A DNA stretch of 64,000 nucleotides from Acidobacteriota bacterium (GTDB lineage: Bacteria; Acidobacteriota; Thermoanaerobaculia; Thermoanaerobaculales; Thermoanaerobaculaceae), in assembly GCA_016213675.1 (NCBI GenBank), contig JACQZW010000039.1:62001-126000 (forward strand). Reading direction: 5' to 3'. The translations under genes were made by a program, and so were the position numbers. Positions 45,930-54,577 of the stretch are shown here, in pieces (position 1 is the stretch's first letter; each line of letters starts with the position of its first letter). A model generated the notes under the pieces. The model had not been told where the DNA came from, searched no databases, and worked only from the letters and a program-made list of their open reading frames with translations.

Positions 45930-47467
45930 CTCGGGTCGTGTCCCGTGCGCTCGTACTGCTTCTGCAGCTCGGCCTTGACGACCTTGCCGTATGCCGTCCG
46001 CGGCAGCCCGTCGACGAAGACGAACTCGCGGGGGATCTTGAACTTCGCGAGCCGCTCGGCGAGGAACGCGGCGAGGGCGGCGCCGTCGACGGCGTCGGCG
46101 GCGCGCGGGACGACGAACGCGACGCCGACCTCACCCCAGCGGTCGTGGGGCACGCCGATCACCGCCGCGTCGCGGACCTCCGGGTGGAGCAGCAGCTCGC
46201 CCTCGATCTCGGCGGGGTAGACGTTGACTCCGCCGGAGATGAACATGTCGCGCTGGCGGCCGGCGATGGCGAAGAACCCCTCCTCGTCGCGCCGAGCCGA
46301 GTCGCCGGTGTGGAACCACCCGTCGGCGTCGAGCGCCGCGGCGGTCGCCGCGGGGTTGTTCCAGTACCCCTTCGCCACGTGGGGGCCGCGCAGCCACAGC
46401 TCGCCGACCTCGCCGGGCGGGCAGTCGCGACCGGAGGCGTCGACCACCCGCGCGTCGGTGAACATCATCGGCCGGCCGATCGAGCCCTTCTTGCGCACGG
46501 CGTCGGCGTCGCTCATCGCGAAGCAGTTGACGCCGACCTCGGTGAGGCCGTAGCCCTGGCGGAACACCACGCCGCGCGCCTGGTACGCCTCGATGAGGTA
46601 GAGCGGGAGCGGGGCGCCGCCGGAGATGAACCAGCGCACCCGCGAGAGGTCGGCGCCGGCGAACTCGGGCGCCTCCATGAGGAGCTTCCAGATCGTCGGC
46701 ACGCCGAGGACGACCGTGCAGCGCTCTGCCTCGATGGTGCGCCAGACCTCGGCGGCGTCGAAGCCGGCGTGGAGGACGATCGTCCCGCCGATGGCGATGA
46801 TCGGCGTGAGGAACGCGCCGAGCCCGCCGGCGTGGTAGAGCGGCGTGAAGACCGGCGAGACGTCGTCCTCGCGCAGTTGCCAGCAGCACGCGGTGTCGAC
46901 CCCGTTCCAGCTCACCATCCGGTGGGGGACGATCACGCCCTTCGGCTTTCCGGTGGTGCCGCTGGTGTAGAGCAGGCAGTAGGGGTCCTCGGGTGCGACT
47001 GGGGTCCGGGGTCCGGGGTCCGGGGTCCGGGAGAGGACTTCGGACCAGGGCTCGTCGGCCGGATCCGTCGGAGTGTCGAGGGGGACCCAGCGGTCGAGGG
47101 TGACGAGCGCGCGCAGCCCGCGGACGGTCTCGGCGAGGGCGCCGTCGTAGACCAGCGCCTTCAGGCCGGAGTCGCGGACGACGTGCTCGAGCTCGCGGGG
47201 CGTCAGGCGGGTCCCGAGCGGGACGAGGACGACGCCGGACTTGCCGGCCGCGAAGAAGCAGTCGAGGAACTCGGGACGGTTGTGGGCGAGCAGGCCGATC
47301 CGGTCGCCCGGTCGGAGCCCGAGCGGTCCGAGCCAGGCCGCGGCGGCGCACGCGGCCCGGCGGTCGAGCTCGCGGTAGGTGAAGCGCGCGCCGGTCGGCA
47401 CGAAGACGAGCGCCGCCTTGTCCGGCGTGAGTCGCGCCCGCTCGCCGAGGATGTCGCCGTGAATCAT
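45926..47467 (-). CDS. AMP-dependent acyl-CoA synthetase/ligase
   Basis: 513 residues of the ANL superfamily: P-loop LLYTSGTTGKPKG near residue 168, FTPLYHAGG, GYGLTEVGVN, TGDSARRDEEG, and the C-terminal hinge/lysine motif GRQRDMFISGGVNVYPAEIE with PRTAYGKVVK. It activates a carboxylic acid as acyl-AMP and acyl-CoA. Residues 150-160 (PDPGPRTPV) are encoded by four perfect GGGTCCG heptamers on the plus strand (47002-47029), an in-frame insertion just before the P-loop. The head of the cluster's activation step. Confidence 0.92.
   Translation of the reverse strand: MIHGDILGERARLTPDKAALVFVPTGARFTYRELDRRAACAAAAWLGPLGLRPGDRIGLLAHNRPEFLDCFFAAGKSGVVLVPLGTRLTPRELEHVVRDSGLKALVYDGALAETVRGLRALVTLDRWVPLDTPTDPADEPWSEVLSRTPDPGPRTPVAPEDPYCLLYTSGTTGKPKGVIVPHRMVSWNGVDTACCWQLREDDVSPVFTPLYHAGGLGAFLTPIIAIGGTIVLHAGFDAAEVWRTIEAERCTVVLGVPTIWKLLMEAPEFAGADLSRVRWFISGGAPLPLYLIEAYQARGVVFRQGYGLTEVGVNCFAMSDADAVRKKGSIGRPMMFTDARVVDASGRDCPPGEVGELWLRGPHVAKGYWNNPAATAAALDADGWFHTGDSARRDEEGFFAIAGRQRDMFISGGVNVYPAEIEGELLLHPEVRDAAVIGVPHDRWGEVGVAFVVPRAADAVDGAALAAFLAERLAKFKIPREFVFVDGLPRTAYGKVVKAELQKQYERTGHDPR
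47002..47029. repeat. (GGGTCCG)x4 heptanucleotide repeat inside a coding region
   Basis: Four perfect tandem copies of GGGTCCG. Three units make 21 bases, so the run stays in frame as PDPGPRT in the acyl-CoA ligase on the minus strand. Degenerate relatives lie at 1667-1680, 16905-16929, 18391-18478, 28446-28469, 45088-45120 and 47483-47524. Confidence 0.85.
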
Positions 47468-47482
47468 GCCCCCACCCGACCG

Positions 47483-47524
47483 GTCGAGAGTCGAGGGTCG
47501 AGGGTCACGAGCCAGGGATCGAGG
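47483..47524. repeat. Heptamer-type repeat (GTCGAGG variant)
   Basis: GTCGAGA-GTCGAGG-GTCGAGG-GTCACGA-GCCAGGG-ATCGAGG, six seven-base units filling most of the 76-base spacer between the ligase and the next hydrolase gene. Confidence 0.7.
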
Positions 47525-47543
47525 GCACGCGGGCGTTCTCGGC

Positions 47544-48464
47544 TCATTGCGTGCGGGCCTCCAGCGCCTGCCTCAGCGCAGCGAGGAACGCCGTGGGGCA
47601 CTCGACCTGCGGGACGTGCCCGCAGGCGTCGATGATCGCCAGGCGCACGTCCGGGAGCACGGCCTCCATGCGCTTGGCGTACTCCAGCGGCATGAGCCGG
47701 TCGGACGCTCCCCAGATCAGCCGCACCGGCACGTGGATCTCCCGCAGCGCGGCGTCGTCGAGGATGAACGCCTCCATGGAGTTTACGGTGGCGGCGAAGC
47801 GGGCGAGGGGACCGGTCGACGCCATCCGGACGATGTCTTCGAGCACGTAGTCGGCGATCGGTGCGCTGCCCGGGTCGCGTGTCTGGGCCACCGACTCGCG
47901 CGCCTCGGCGCGGGTCCTCGGCAGCACCCGGGCGTGCTCGTTGCCGCCTCTGACGGCGCCGCCGTCGACGCACACGGCCATCGCCACGCGGTCGGGCCGG
48001 CGATGTGCGTCGAGCATCGCCATCCAGCCGCCGAGCGAGTTGCCCACGATCGTCACGCGCTCACCGGGCGCGAGCGCGTCGATGGTCGCGACCACGCCGG
48101 CGTACACGGCGGAGGCCTCGATGGGGCCGGCCGTCGGCGCGCTGCCGCCGTGGCCGGCGAGGTCCGGGACGATCAGCGTGTGGTCCCGGACGAGCGCGGG
48201 GGCGATGCGGAACCACGTCCCCGCCTGGTCGCCCGCGCCGTGGAGCAGGACCAGCTTGGGCCCGCTCCCGCCCGTCCACACCACCTGCGGCCCGGCTGGG
48301 CTCGGGACGGTGGTCTTGTGCAGGCCGGCGCGTGCCAGCGCCGAGCGGGTGGTCCAGGCATAGACGGTCAGCGGCCGGAAGCGGAAGAGCCAGACGCCGG
48401 CGAGCACCGCCAGCACGAGGAGCGCTGCGAGTCCGATGACGATCGCCACGACAGTCTTCCTCAC
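47544..48464 (-). CDS. Membrane-anchored alpha/beta hydrolase
   Basis: 306 residues. An N-terminal hydrophobic anchor (VVAIVIGLAALLVLAVLAGVWLF) precedes the hydrolase fold: LLHGAGDQAG oxyanion loop, elbow GNSLGG, acid in WGASDRLMP, His in ACGHVPQVE. The anchor suggests the catalytic domain faces the periplasm. Third hydrolase of the cluster. It sits between the KAS III-like gene and the acyl-CoA ligase, in the same direction. Substrate unknown. Confidence 0.83.
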   Translation of the reverse strand: MRKTVVAIVIGLAALLVLAVLAGVWLFRFRPLTVYAWTTRSALARAGLHKTTVPSPAGPQVVWTGGSGPKLVLLHGAGDQAGTWFRIAPALVRDHTLIVPDLAGHGGSAPTAGPIEASAVYAGVVATIDALAPGERVTIVGNSLGGWMAMLDAHRRPDRVAMAVCVDGGAVRGGNEHARVLPRTRAEARESVAQTRDPGSAPIADYVLEDIVRMASTGPLARFAATVNSMEAFILDDAALREIHVPVRLIWGASDRLMPLEYAKRMEAVLPDVRLAIIDACGHVPQVECPTAFLAALRQALEARTQ

Positions 48465-48512
48465 GTCACCTCCACGGCCCGCGGCGGCCGGGAGCGGCCT
48501 CCGGTGAGCCCG

Positions 48513-49508
48513 TCAGGCCCAGCGGAACGCCGCCGCCGCCTGGTTGTAGCCGACGCCCGAGCCGACGAACACGACGAGCATGCCCGGCCTGATCTTGCCC
48601 TTCTCGAGCGCGTCGTCGAGTGCCATGGGGATGCACGCCGAGCCGGTGTAGCCCCACGCCTCCATGATCGTGTGAGTCCTCTCCATCGGCAATCCGAGGT
48701 CGGCCATGACCAGCTCGATCGACGGCTTGCGCACCTGGGTGAAGATGATGAAGTCGATGTCGGTGAGGGCGAAGCCGGCGTCGTGGGCGAGCCGCCGGGT
48801 TAAGCGCGGCCACCCCTCGTGGTTGATCTCCGGCGGGTAGCGGTCGAGCATCTTCACCCGCGTGCGCCCCGCGTTCACCGCCTCGACGGTCGCCGGCTCG
48901 TAGGTGCCGCCGGCGTACAGGCCCCAGTGGTGGTGGTACTCGCCGCCGGCCTGGAACGCCGCGCCGACGAAGCCCGGCTTGGAGTCGGCCTCGAGCACGG
49001 CGGCGCCGGCGCCGTCGCCGTAGAAGTAGATCATCGGGTCGTTGGGGTCGGTGAGCTTGTGCATGAGGTAGACGCCGACCACCAGCACGGTCCTGATCGC
49101 CGGGTTGGTGGCGAGGATGCCGGCGCCGGCGGCGAGCGCGGTCGGAAACGACGCGCACGCGCAGCCGATGTCGAAGGTGCCGGCGTTGGTGGCGCCGAGC
49201 TTGTGCTGGAGCACCACCGAGGTCGCCGGCGTGATGTAGTCCGGCGAGTCGGTGCCGAGGAGGATGAGGTCGACGTCTTCGGGCTTCCGCCCGGCGCGCT
49301 CGAGCGCCTGGCGCGCGGCCGGCAGGGCCACGTCGGAGGTCGCCCAGTCGTCGGGCGCCCAGAACCGGCTCTTGATCTGGCTCGACGCCTCCATCTTGTC
49401 GATGAACTCGGGAACCACGGGGTCGAAGCGGCGGCGGAGCTCGTCGTTGGTGACCTCGCGCTCGGGCAGGTAGCGGCCCGTCGAGACGATCTTCGCGTGT
49501 CGGGTCAT
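48513..49508 (-). CDS. KAS III (FabH)-like condensing enzyme lacking catalytic His and Asn
   Basis: 331 residues of thiolase fold. The nucleophile is Cys (C118 in DIGCACASF), preceded by TPATSVVLQHKLG. In FabH/OleA enzymes the other active residues are His in HQxx and Asn in GNxG; here the matching segments read FTQVRKP (T257) and GYTGSACIP (Y287), so both are replaced. The C-terminal VVFVGSGVGYNQAAAAF is normal. It therefore probably does acyl transfer or another condensation not needing decarboxylation. An AAGGAG lies eight bases from ATG 49508; ATG 49514 is too close. An SDR gene lies upstream in the same direction. Confidence 0.85.
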   Translation of the reverse strand: MTRHAKIVSTGRYLPEREVTNDELRRRFDPVVPEFIDKMEASSQIKSRFWAPDDWATSDVALPAARQALERAGRKPEDVDLILLGTDSPDYITPATSVVLQHKLGATNAGTFDIGCACASFPTALAAGAGILATNPAIRTVLVVGVYLMHKLTDPNDPMIYFYGDGAGAAVLEADSKPGFVGAAFQAGGEYHHHWGLYAGGTYEPATVEAVNAGRTRVKMLDRYPPEINHEGWPRLTRRLAHDAGFALTDIDFIIFTQVRKPSIELVMADLGLPMERTHTIMEAWGYTGSACIPMALDDALEKGKIRPGMLVVFVGSGVGYNQAAAAFRWA

Positions 49509-49528
49509 GAGCATTCTCCTTAAGTCAT

Positions 49529-49600
49529 GGGCCGCTCGCAGGGGCGGCCCGTGCGGGCGCCCCCCGGCAGCCGCTCATCCGGCGGGGACCAGCCCCGCCG
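49529..49600. repeat. Two intergenic hairpins
   Basis: GGGCCGC (49529-49535) / GCGGCCC (49544-49550) and CGGCGGGG (49580-49587) / CCCCGCCG (49593-49600) fill the spacer between the SDR and KAS III-like genes. The second has the form of a dispersed intergenic repeat (CGGCGGGG-ACCAG-CCCCGCCG). They may reduce read-through. Confidence 0.5.
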
Positions 49601-49614
49601 CTACGTCTACTCCT

Positions 49615-50400
49615 TCAGGTCCCTACGACCAGCCCGCCGTCCACCGAGATCACCGTGCCGGTCACGAACGAGGCGGCGTCGGAGGCGAGCCAGACGAACG
49701 CGTTGGCGATGTCCTCGGGCTTGCCCATGCGGCCGAGCGGCGTGTGGCCGACCATCGACTCGACGACCTTGGGCGGCATCGAGGCGAGGATCTCGGTGGC
49801 GATGAACCCGGGCGCCACCGCGTTGACGCGGATGCCGAACTTCCCGAGCTCGCGCGCCCATACCTTGGTCATGCCGATGACGCCCGCCTTGGTCGCGACG
49901 TAGTTGGTCTGGCCGAAGTTGCCGTACAGGCCGACCACCGACGAGGTCGACAGGATCACCCCGCCGCCCTGGGCGATCATCTGCGGCGCCACCGCCCGGG
50001 CGCCGAGGAACACGCCCTTGAGGTTGACGTCGATCACCGCGTTCCACGCCTCGTCCGACAGGGTCGCGACGACGGCGCCGTCCTTCCACTTGATGAGCTG
50101 CGCGTCGCGCACGATGCCGGCGTTGTTGACCATGACGTCGAGGCGTCCGAAGCGGGCGACCACGGCGTCGACCGTCGTCCGGACCGCCTCGCCGTCGGCC
50201 ACGCTGACCTTGAAGAAGGCGCCTTCGCCGCCCGCCGCGGCGAGCTCGGCGACGAGCGCGTCCGCGCCGCCGTCATTGACGTCCCACGCTGCGACCTTGC
50301 ACCCCTGCCTGGCGAACGCCAGGGCCGTGGCGCGGCCAATCCCGGCCGCGGCGCCGGTGACCACCACGACCTTGCCGGCAAGCCCGGTTTCGAGGGCCAT
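49615..50400 (-). CDS. SDR family oxidoreductase, FabG-like
   Basis: 261 residues, classical short-chain dehydrogenase. Cofactor motif TGAAAGIGRA (TGxxxGxG), NNAG, catalytic Ser in STSSVVG, Tyr-x3-Lys in YVATKAG, and GFIATEI, LGRMGKPEDIA. It likely reduces a 3-ketoacyl thioester or oxidises a 3-hydroxyacyl-CoA. First gene of the biosynthetic/degradative cluster after the TonB receptor. GGAGGTG precedes ATG 50400. Confidence 0.92.
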   Translation of the reverse strand: MALETGLAGKVVVVTGAAAGIGRATALAFARQGCKVAAWDVNDGGADALVAELAAAGGEGAFFKVSVADGEAVRTTVDAVVARFGRLDVMVNNAGIVRDAQLIKWKDGAVVATLSDEAWNAVIDVNLKGVFLGARAVAPQMIAQGGGVILSTSSVVGLYGNFGQTNYVATKAGVIGMTKVWARELGKFGIRVNAVAPGFIATEILASMPPKVVESMVGHTPLGRMGKPEDIANAFVWLASDAASFVTGTVISVDGGLVVGT

Positions 50401-50424
50401 CGATCCACCTCCGCTTCGGTTCGC

Positions 50425-50459
50425 CGTCCAGCGGGGGGTCGTGTGACCCCCCGCGGACG
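50425..50459 (-). terminator. Strong hairpin after the TonB receptor gene
   Basis: CGTCC-A-GCGGGGGGTC (50425-50440) pairs with GACCCCCCGC-GGACG (50445-50459) around a GTGT tetraloop: 15 bp with one bulged A. It lies 42 bases after the receptor stop on the minus strand and before the SDR start. No T run follows. Confidence 0.55.
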
Positions 50460-50500
50460 GGTGTAACTGGAGGAGCGTTCCCGCCGCGTCGGGCTCCGCC

Positions 50501-53257
50501 CTAGAACGAGTAGCGCAGCCCGAGCTGAATCTCCCGCGGCGACAGCGTCGCGCTGTAGTTGCCGAAGTTCGGGTTGGCGACGTACTGCGCGGTCGGGTTG
50601 GTAATCGTCGGACCGGACAGGTACTCCGCCGTGTCGACGCTGTTTACGTCGTAGTTGGTTTCGTTGAGGAGGTTGAACCCCTCGACGATGAGGTCGAGCT
50701 TGCCGCCGCCGAGGTTGAACCCCTTGGTGATCCGCATGCTGAGGTTGTTGTAGTCGGGGCCTTCCTCGTCGTTGCGCAAGACGCCGGCGGCACGGTCGGA
50801 GAGCCGCAGGTCGCCGTTGTAGTCGAAGCCGAGGCGGCGGGTCCACGGTTGGCCGGAGCCGTACTCGTAGACCGGCGCGACGGTGATCGTCCAGGGCAGG
50901 CGGAAGATGCCCGAGAGGACGGCACGCCAGCGCTCGTCGGAGCGGCCGCGCCCCCACTCGCCGTCGATGTCGGCCGGGTCGCTCGGGTAGTCATTGGCGG
51001 CCGGGCTGAAGTCGTCGGAGATGTTCTTGCGGTCCTGGTAGGTCACCGACGCGGTGATCAGGTGCCCGCCCTTGAGCGTCCCGTTGAGACTGGCCATGAG
51101 CGCCTTGTAGCGGGAGCGGCCCTCGTTGGTGTACTCGTTGATCATCGTGTAGTTGGCGTTCGGGCGGGTGTGGGTCGTGTTGCCGCTCCAGTTGACGTCG
51201 CGGATGATGATCTCGTTGTCGCCCTCGACGTAGACTGCCTCGATGTCGGCGAACAATCCGGTGTCGCCGAGTCTCTGGGTGAAGCCGAGGCTCGATTGGA
51301 TCGCCTCCGGTGCCTCGAGGCTCGGCTCGAGCAGGGCGATGTTGGGCTTGAGCAGGACGCCGCTGTTCTGCGGGTCGGCCGGGTTGAGCCAGTACGCCGG
51401 GGGCAGGCCGAGGAACAGGCCGTTGAGCCGCGTGTACAGCGTCCGGCCGGTGATGCCGTTCTGCTGCAGCTCGACGAAGCTCGGCACCATCAGGTAGCGG
51501 CCGGCGAACATGCCGGTGCCGCCGCGAACGACGCTGCTGCCGTTGCCGCTGAGATCCCACACGAAGGCCAGCCGCGGCTGGATGTTGTCGTCGTCGACGT
51601 GACGCTTCTCCGGCTCGACCGGGTGGGTGAAGTCGGGGTTGTTGCCCTCGGTGTCGTAGTCGTAGCGGACGCCGAGGCTGACCGTGAGGTTGCGGCCGAT
51701 CCGCCAGTCGTCCTGGACGAACAGCCCGTAGAGCTCGGTGCCGATCTTGGTGTTCGGATCGCCGACCCCGTAGTCGTAGCGGTACGGCAGGGTGCGGCTG
51801 TCACCGGCCCAGAAGAGCAGGCCGGTCGGGAACACGGGGTACCACCACTCCTCGTCGATCCACTGCGCCGAGACGCCGAGCTTGACGTCGTGGCTGCTCT
51901 TGTCGCCCGTGAAGTAGAGGTGGAAGGTGTCGCGGAGCTCGACGTAGTCGCCGGTCATGGTCTGGTCGCCGACGATGTTCGCGCCGGTGATCAGGGTGGT
52001 GCCGAACGTGAAGTACTCGGACATCGCGTCGGAGTTGTTCGGCTCGTCGAACTTCTTCCGGCCGATCTGGAAGTTGAGGTTGTTCATCGAGCCGGTCGAG
52101 ACGAGCCAGGTGTGCCCGGCGTTGAGGTTGTAGTTGTCGCGGTTGAGCTGCATGCCGCTCGACTCGTCGGCCACCCCGCCGACGCGGAAGTTCTCCTCCC
52201 GGTAGCGGTCGCCGACCGCCTTGACCTGGAGGTTTTGGGACTGCGAGAGCTGGTTGGTGTAGCTCAAGAGGCCGAGCATCTGGGTGAACGGGTGCGCGAG
52301 GTCCTCGGCGTCGCCGGCGAACGCGCCCTTCGGCCGGAACAGCGCGATGTTCTCCTCGTCGATGTACTCGAACGAGGCGAAGTAGTGGGTCTTGTCGGTC
52401 GTGATCGGACCGCCGAGGGTGAAGCCGGCCTGGTAGCGGGTGAAGTCCTGGTCGCCGGTCTCGAGCTCGCCCTGGGTGCGGAGCGAGTCGCCGCGGTAGA
52501 AGCCGAACGCGCTGCCCTGGACCGTGTTGGTGCCGGAGCGGGTGACGATCGACAAGGCGCCGCCCTGGGAGTTGGCGATCTCGGAGTCGAACCGGTTGTT
52601 GATGACCCGGAACTCGCGGATGGCGTCCTGGCTGAAGCGGACGCGGGACAGGCCGAGCGCCTGGTCGGTGTAGTCGACGCCGTCCACCATGATCGTCGAC
52701 TGGCTGGCGTTGCCGCCGGAGCCGACGACCGGCGAGTTGGTGATGAAGCGGAAGCCGCCCCGCTCGCGCTGGACGCCGGGGGCGATAAACGCCAGCTTCT
52801 CGAACTCGCGCGACGGGACCGGCAGCTCCTGGATCTGCTCGGGGACGATGTTGGTCGAGGCGTCCATCTTCATCGCGTCGACGATCGGCGCCTCGGCGGT
52901 GACGGTGATCTCCTCGGCCTTGGTGCTGCTCATCGTCGCCGTCAGCTTGGCGGTCTGCCCGACCCTGAGGACGAGCTTCTCCTCGAGCGGGTTGAAGCCG
53001 GCCAGCTCGAACTTGACCGTGTACTCGCCCGGCGCGAGGGCCGGGGCGCGCACGTAGCCGGCCTCGTCGGCGACCAGGACGCGGGCCGCTCCGGTCCCGG
53101 TCTGGGTCACCGTGGCGGTGACGCCGGGCAGCGGAAGGCCGCCCTCGTCGACCACGTAGGCCTGCAACTCCGCGGTGTTGACCTGGGCCAGCGCGACGCC
53201 GAGGCCGGCAAAGGCCATGGCGACCGTGACCAGAATGGCGAAACTCGCTCTCCGCAT
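50501..53257 (-). CDS. TonB-dependent receptor with carboxypeptidase-regulatory domain (Oar-like)
   Basis: 918 residues: signal peptide (SFAILVTVAMAFAGLGVALAQ), carboxypeptidase-regulatory-like domain 25-115 (TAELQAYVVDEGGLPLPGVTATV...GEYTVKFELAGFNP), plug domain (IVDAMKMDASTNIVPEQIQELPVPSREFEKLAFIAPGV, STIMVDGVDYTDQ), then a 22-strand barrel ending LGLRYSF with the aromatic C-terminus needed for outer-membrane insertion. It takes up large or hydrophobic substrates by TonB energy. The 135-base upstream region holds an AT-rich promoter-like stretch and CGAACGCTCG (53340-53349), similar to the TetR operator at 32344. A possible uptake partner of the following acyl-CoA cluster. Confidence 0.92.
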   Translation of the reverse strand: MRRASFAILVTVAMAFAGLGVALAQVNTAELQAYVVDEGGLPLPGVTATVTQTGTGAARVLVADEAGYVRAPALAPGEYTVKFELAGFNPLEEKLVLRVGQTAKLTATMSSTKAEEITVTAEAPIVDAMKMDASTNIVPEQIQELPVPSREFEKLAFIAPGVQRERGGFRFITNSPVVGSGGNASQSTIMVDGVDYTDQALGLSRVRFSQDAIREFRVINNRFDSEIANSQGGALSIVTRSGTNTVQGSAFGFYRGDSLRTQGELETGDQDFTRYQAGFTLGGPITTDKTHYFASFEYIDEENIALFRPKGAFAGDAEDLAHPFTQMLGLLSYTNQLSQSQNLQVKAVGDRYREENFRVGGVADESSGMQLNRDNYNLNAGHTWLVSTGSMNNLNFQIGRKKFDEPNNSDAMSEYFTFGTTLITGANIVGDQTMTGDYVELRDTFHLYFTGDKSSHDVKLGVSAQWIDEEWWYPVFPTGLLFWAGDSRTLPYRYDYGVGDPNTKIGTELYGLFVQDDWRIGRNLTVSLGVRYDYDTEGNNPDFTHPVEPEKRHVDDDNIQPRLAFVWDLSGNGSSVVRGGTGMFAGRYLMVPSFVELQQNGITGRTLYTRLNGLFLGLPPAYWLNPADPQNSGVLLKPNIALLEPSLEAPEAIQSSLGFTQRLGDTGLFADIEAVYVEGDNEIIIRDVNWSGNTTHTRPNANYTMINEYTNEGRSRYKALMASLNGTLKGGHLITASVTYQDRKNISDDFSPAANDYPSDPADIDGEWGRGRSDERWRAVLSGIFRLPWTITVAPVYEYGSGQPWTRRLGFDYNGDLRLSDRAAGVLRNDEEGPDYNNLSMRITKGFNLGGGKLDLIVEGFNLLNETNYDVNSVDTAEYLSGPTITNPTAQYVANPNFGNYSATLSPREIQLGLRYSF

Positions 53258-53392
53258 CGTCTCCTCCCGGGCGCCTCCGCGCCCTCCGATGTCGTTCCCG
53301 GTTGTCTGCGTTGTCTGCTGTGCACTCTCTCCAACAAAACGAACGCTCGATATGTTTTCTCTTCGCCAATCTAGGCCCGGAGTTCCCGCGTG

Positions 53393-54514
53393 TCAAGAGC
53401 CCTCGGTGCCCTTCGAGCGGACGGGCCGTCCGGGCGCCGATCCGCCGGTGCACGACCGGTAGAGGCCGAGGACGGACGAGGCGAGACGGTCCGCCGTGCG
53501 ATCGGCGGCCGAGGCGGCGGCCGCCCTGCCGGAGGACGCACGCAGCGCGGCGTCGGAGGTCCAGGCCGCGAGCAGCACGGCGAGGGCGGCGGCGTCGTCG
53601 GCGGGCCACAGCGCTCCGCCCGCGCCGGCCTCCACGAGGTCGCGCACCCCGGGGAGGTCGGCGGCCAGCGTCGGGACGCCGCACGCCGAGGCCTCGGCGA
53701 TCGCCCGATGCCCGTGGTCCGAGCCGGCGGCCGGAAACACGAAGAGGTCCATGGCTGCGTAGAGCTGCTCGAGGCCATCCTCGACGTAGCCCGCGAACGT
53801 GAGCCGGTCGACGACGCCCAGGCGCCGGGCCAGCGTACGCAGTCGCTTCTCGCGGTCGCCGCCGCCGACGATCAGTCCCCAGGTCGCCGGCGCGGCCGCG
53901 AGGGCGTGGAGCAGCACGTCCTGACCGCGATCGGCGGCGAGCTTGCCGACCGTGCCGGCGACGACGGCGTCCGCCGGGATGCCGAGCCGGCCCCGCGCCG
54001 GGCCGCCGTCGAGGCCGGGCCTGAAGCGAGCCCCGGCCGCCGGAGGGAGGACGAGGCGAGTCACGCCGGCCAGGCCGGGCCGGCGTGCGGCGAGCGGCTC
54101 CATGTCCGAATTCGCCAGGGCCAGTGCCGCGCTGCCGCGGAGCAGCCAGCCGTAGAACGGGTCGCCCCGCAGGTGGCGGAGGTGGCGCACGCTGCGGACG
54201 ATCGGGACCGACGGGCCCCGCAGGGCCAGGCGCGCGAGCAGGTGGTCGTGGGGCAGGTGGCAGTGGACGAGGTCCGCCTCCCGGGCGGCGCCCCGCACGG
54301 CGGCGACGGTGCGGCGCAGGTCGCCGAGCGCGCGCTCCTTGACCAGGATCGGACGGGCCCAGTCGAGGCCGGCGAGCCGCGCCTCGAGGTTGTGGCCAGG
54401 GCGGAAGGCGAAGCGGGCGTCCACGCCGGCGTCGCGCAGCGCCTCGACGAGCTGCAGCGCGGTCGCCGCGGCGCCAGTCCAGCGGTCCGCCGCGACGAGA
54501 TGAAGCACCCGCAT
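53393..54514 (-). CDS. Glycosyltransferase family 4 protein
   Basis: 373 residues, GT-B fold. The N-terminal half has [17 protein letters not shown] and [14 protein letters not shown]; the C-terminal half has [64 protein letters not shown] and the E-x7-E region [17 protein letters not shown] (retaining GT4, nucleotide-sugar contacts). It likely adds a sugar to a lipid-linked or O-antigen chain. A divergent 63-base region with a perfect palindrome separates it from the Trm112-like gene; an O-antigen ligase follows there. Confidence 0.87.
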   Translation of the reverse strand: MRVLHLVAADRWTGAAATALQLVEALRDAGVDARFAFRPGHNLEARLAGLDWARPILVKERALGDLRRTVAAVRGAAREADLVHCHLPHDHLLARLALRGPSVPIVRSVRHLRHLRGDPFYGWLLRGSAALALANSDMEPLAARRPGLAGVTRLVLPPAAGARFRPGLDGGPARGRLGIPADAVVAGTVGKLAADRGQDVLLHALAAAPATWGLIVGGGDREKRLRTLARRLGVVDRLTFAGYVEDGLEQLYAAMDLFVFPAAGSDHGHRAIAEASACGVPTLAADLPGVRDLVEAGAGGALWPADDAAALAVLLAAWTSDAALRASSGRAAAASAADRTADRLASSVLGLYRSCTGGSAPGRPVRSKGTEGS

Positions 54515-54525
54515 GGGGACATGCT

Positions 54526-54543
54526 AGCCGACAGATGTCGGCT
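54526..54543. promoter_or_regulatory. Perfect palindrome between divergent genes
   Basis: AGCCGACA-GA-TGTCGGCT, an 18-base palindrome in the 63-base divergent gap between the GT4 gene and the Trm112-like gene. It would overlap both promoters and is a plausible operator; as RNA it would also form a stem-loop. Confidence 0.5.
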
Positions 54544-54577
54544 TCCCGAAAGTGTTAGCATTCCCGCGGAGGCTCAC

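Noticed and set aside
43846..46134. A single 762-residue fusion of hydrolase and thiolase
   Set aside because: The longer reading upstream of 45051 is out of frame with the hydrolase and Arg/Ser-rich. The hydrolase has its own frame ending at 45048 and the thiolase starts with a good Shine-Dalgarno at 45051.
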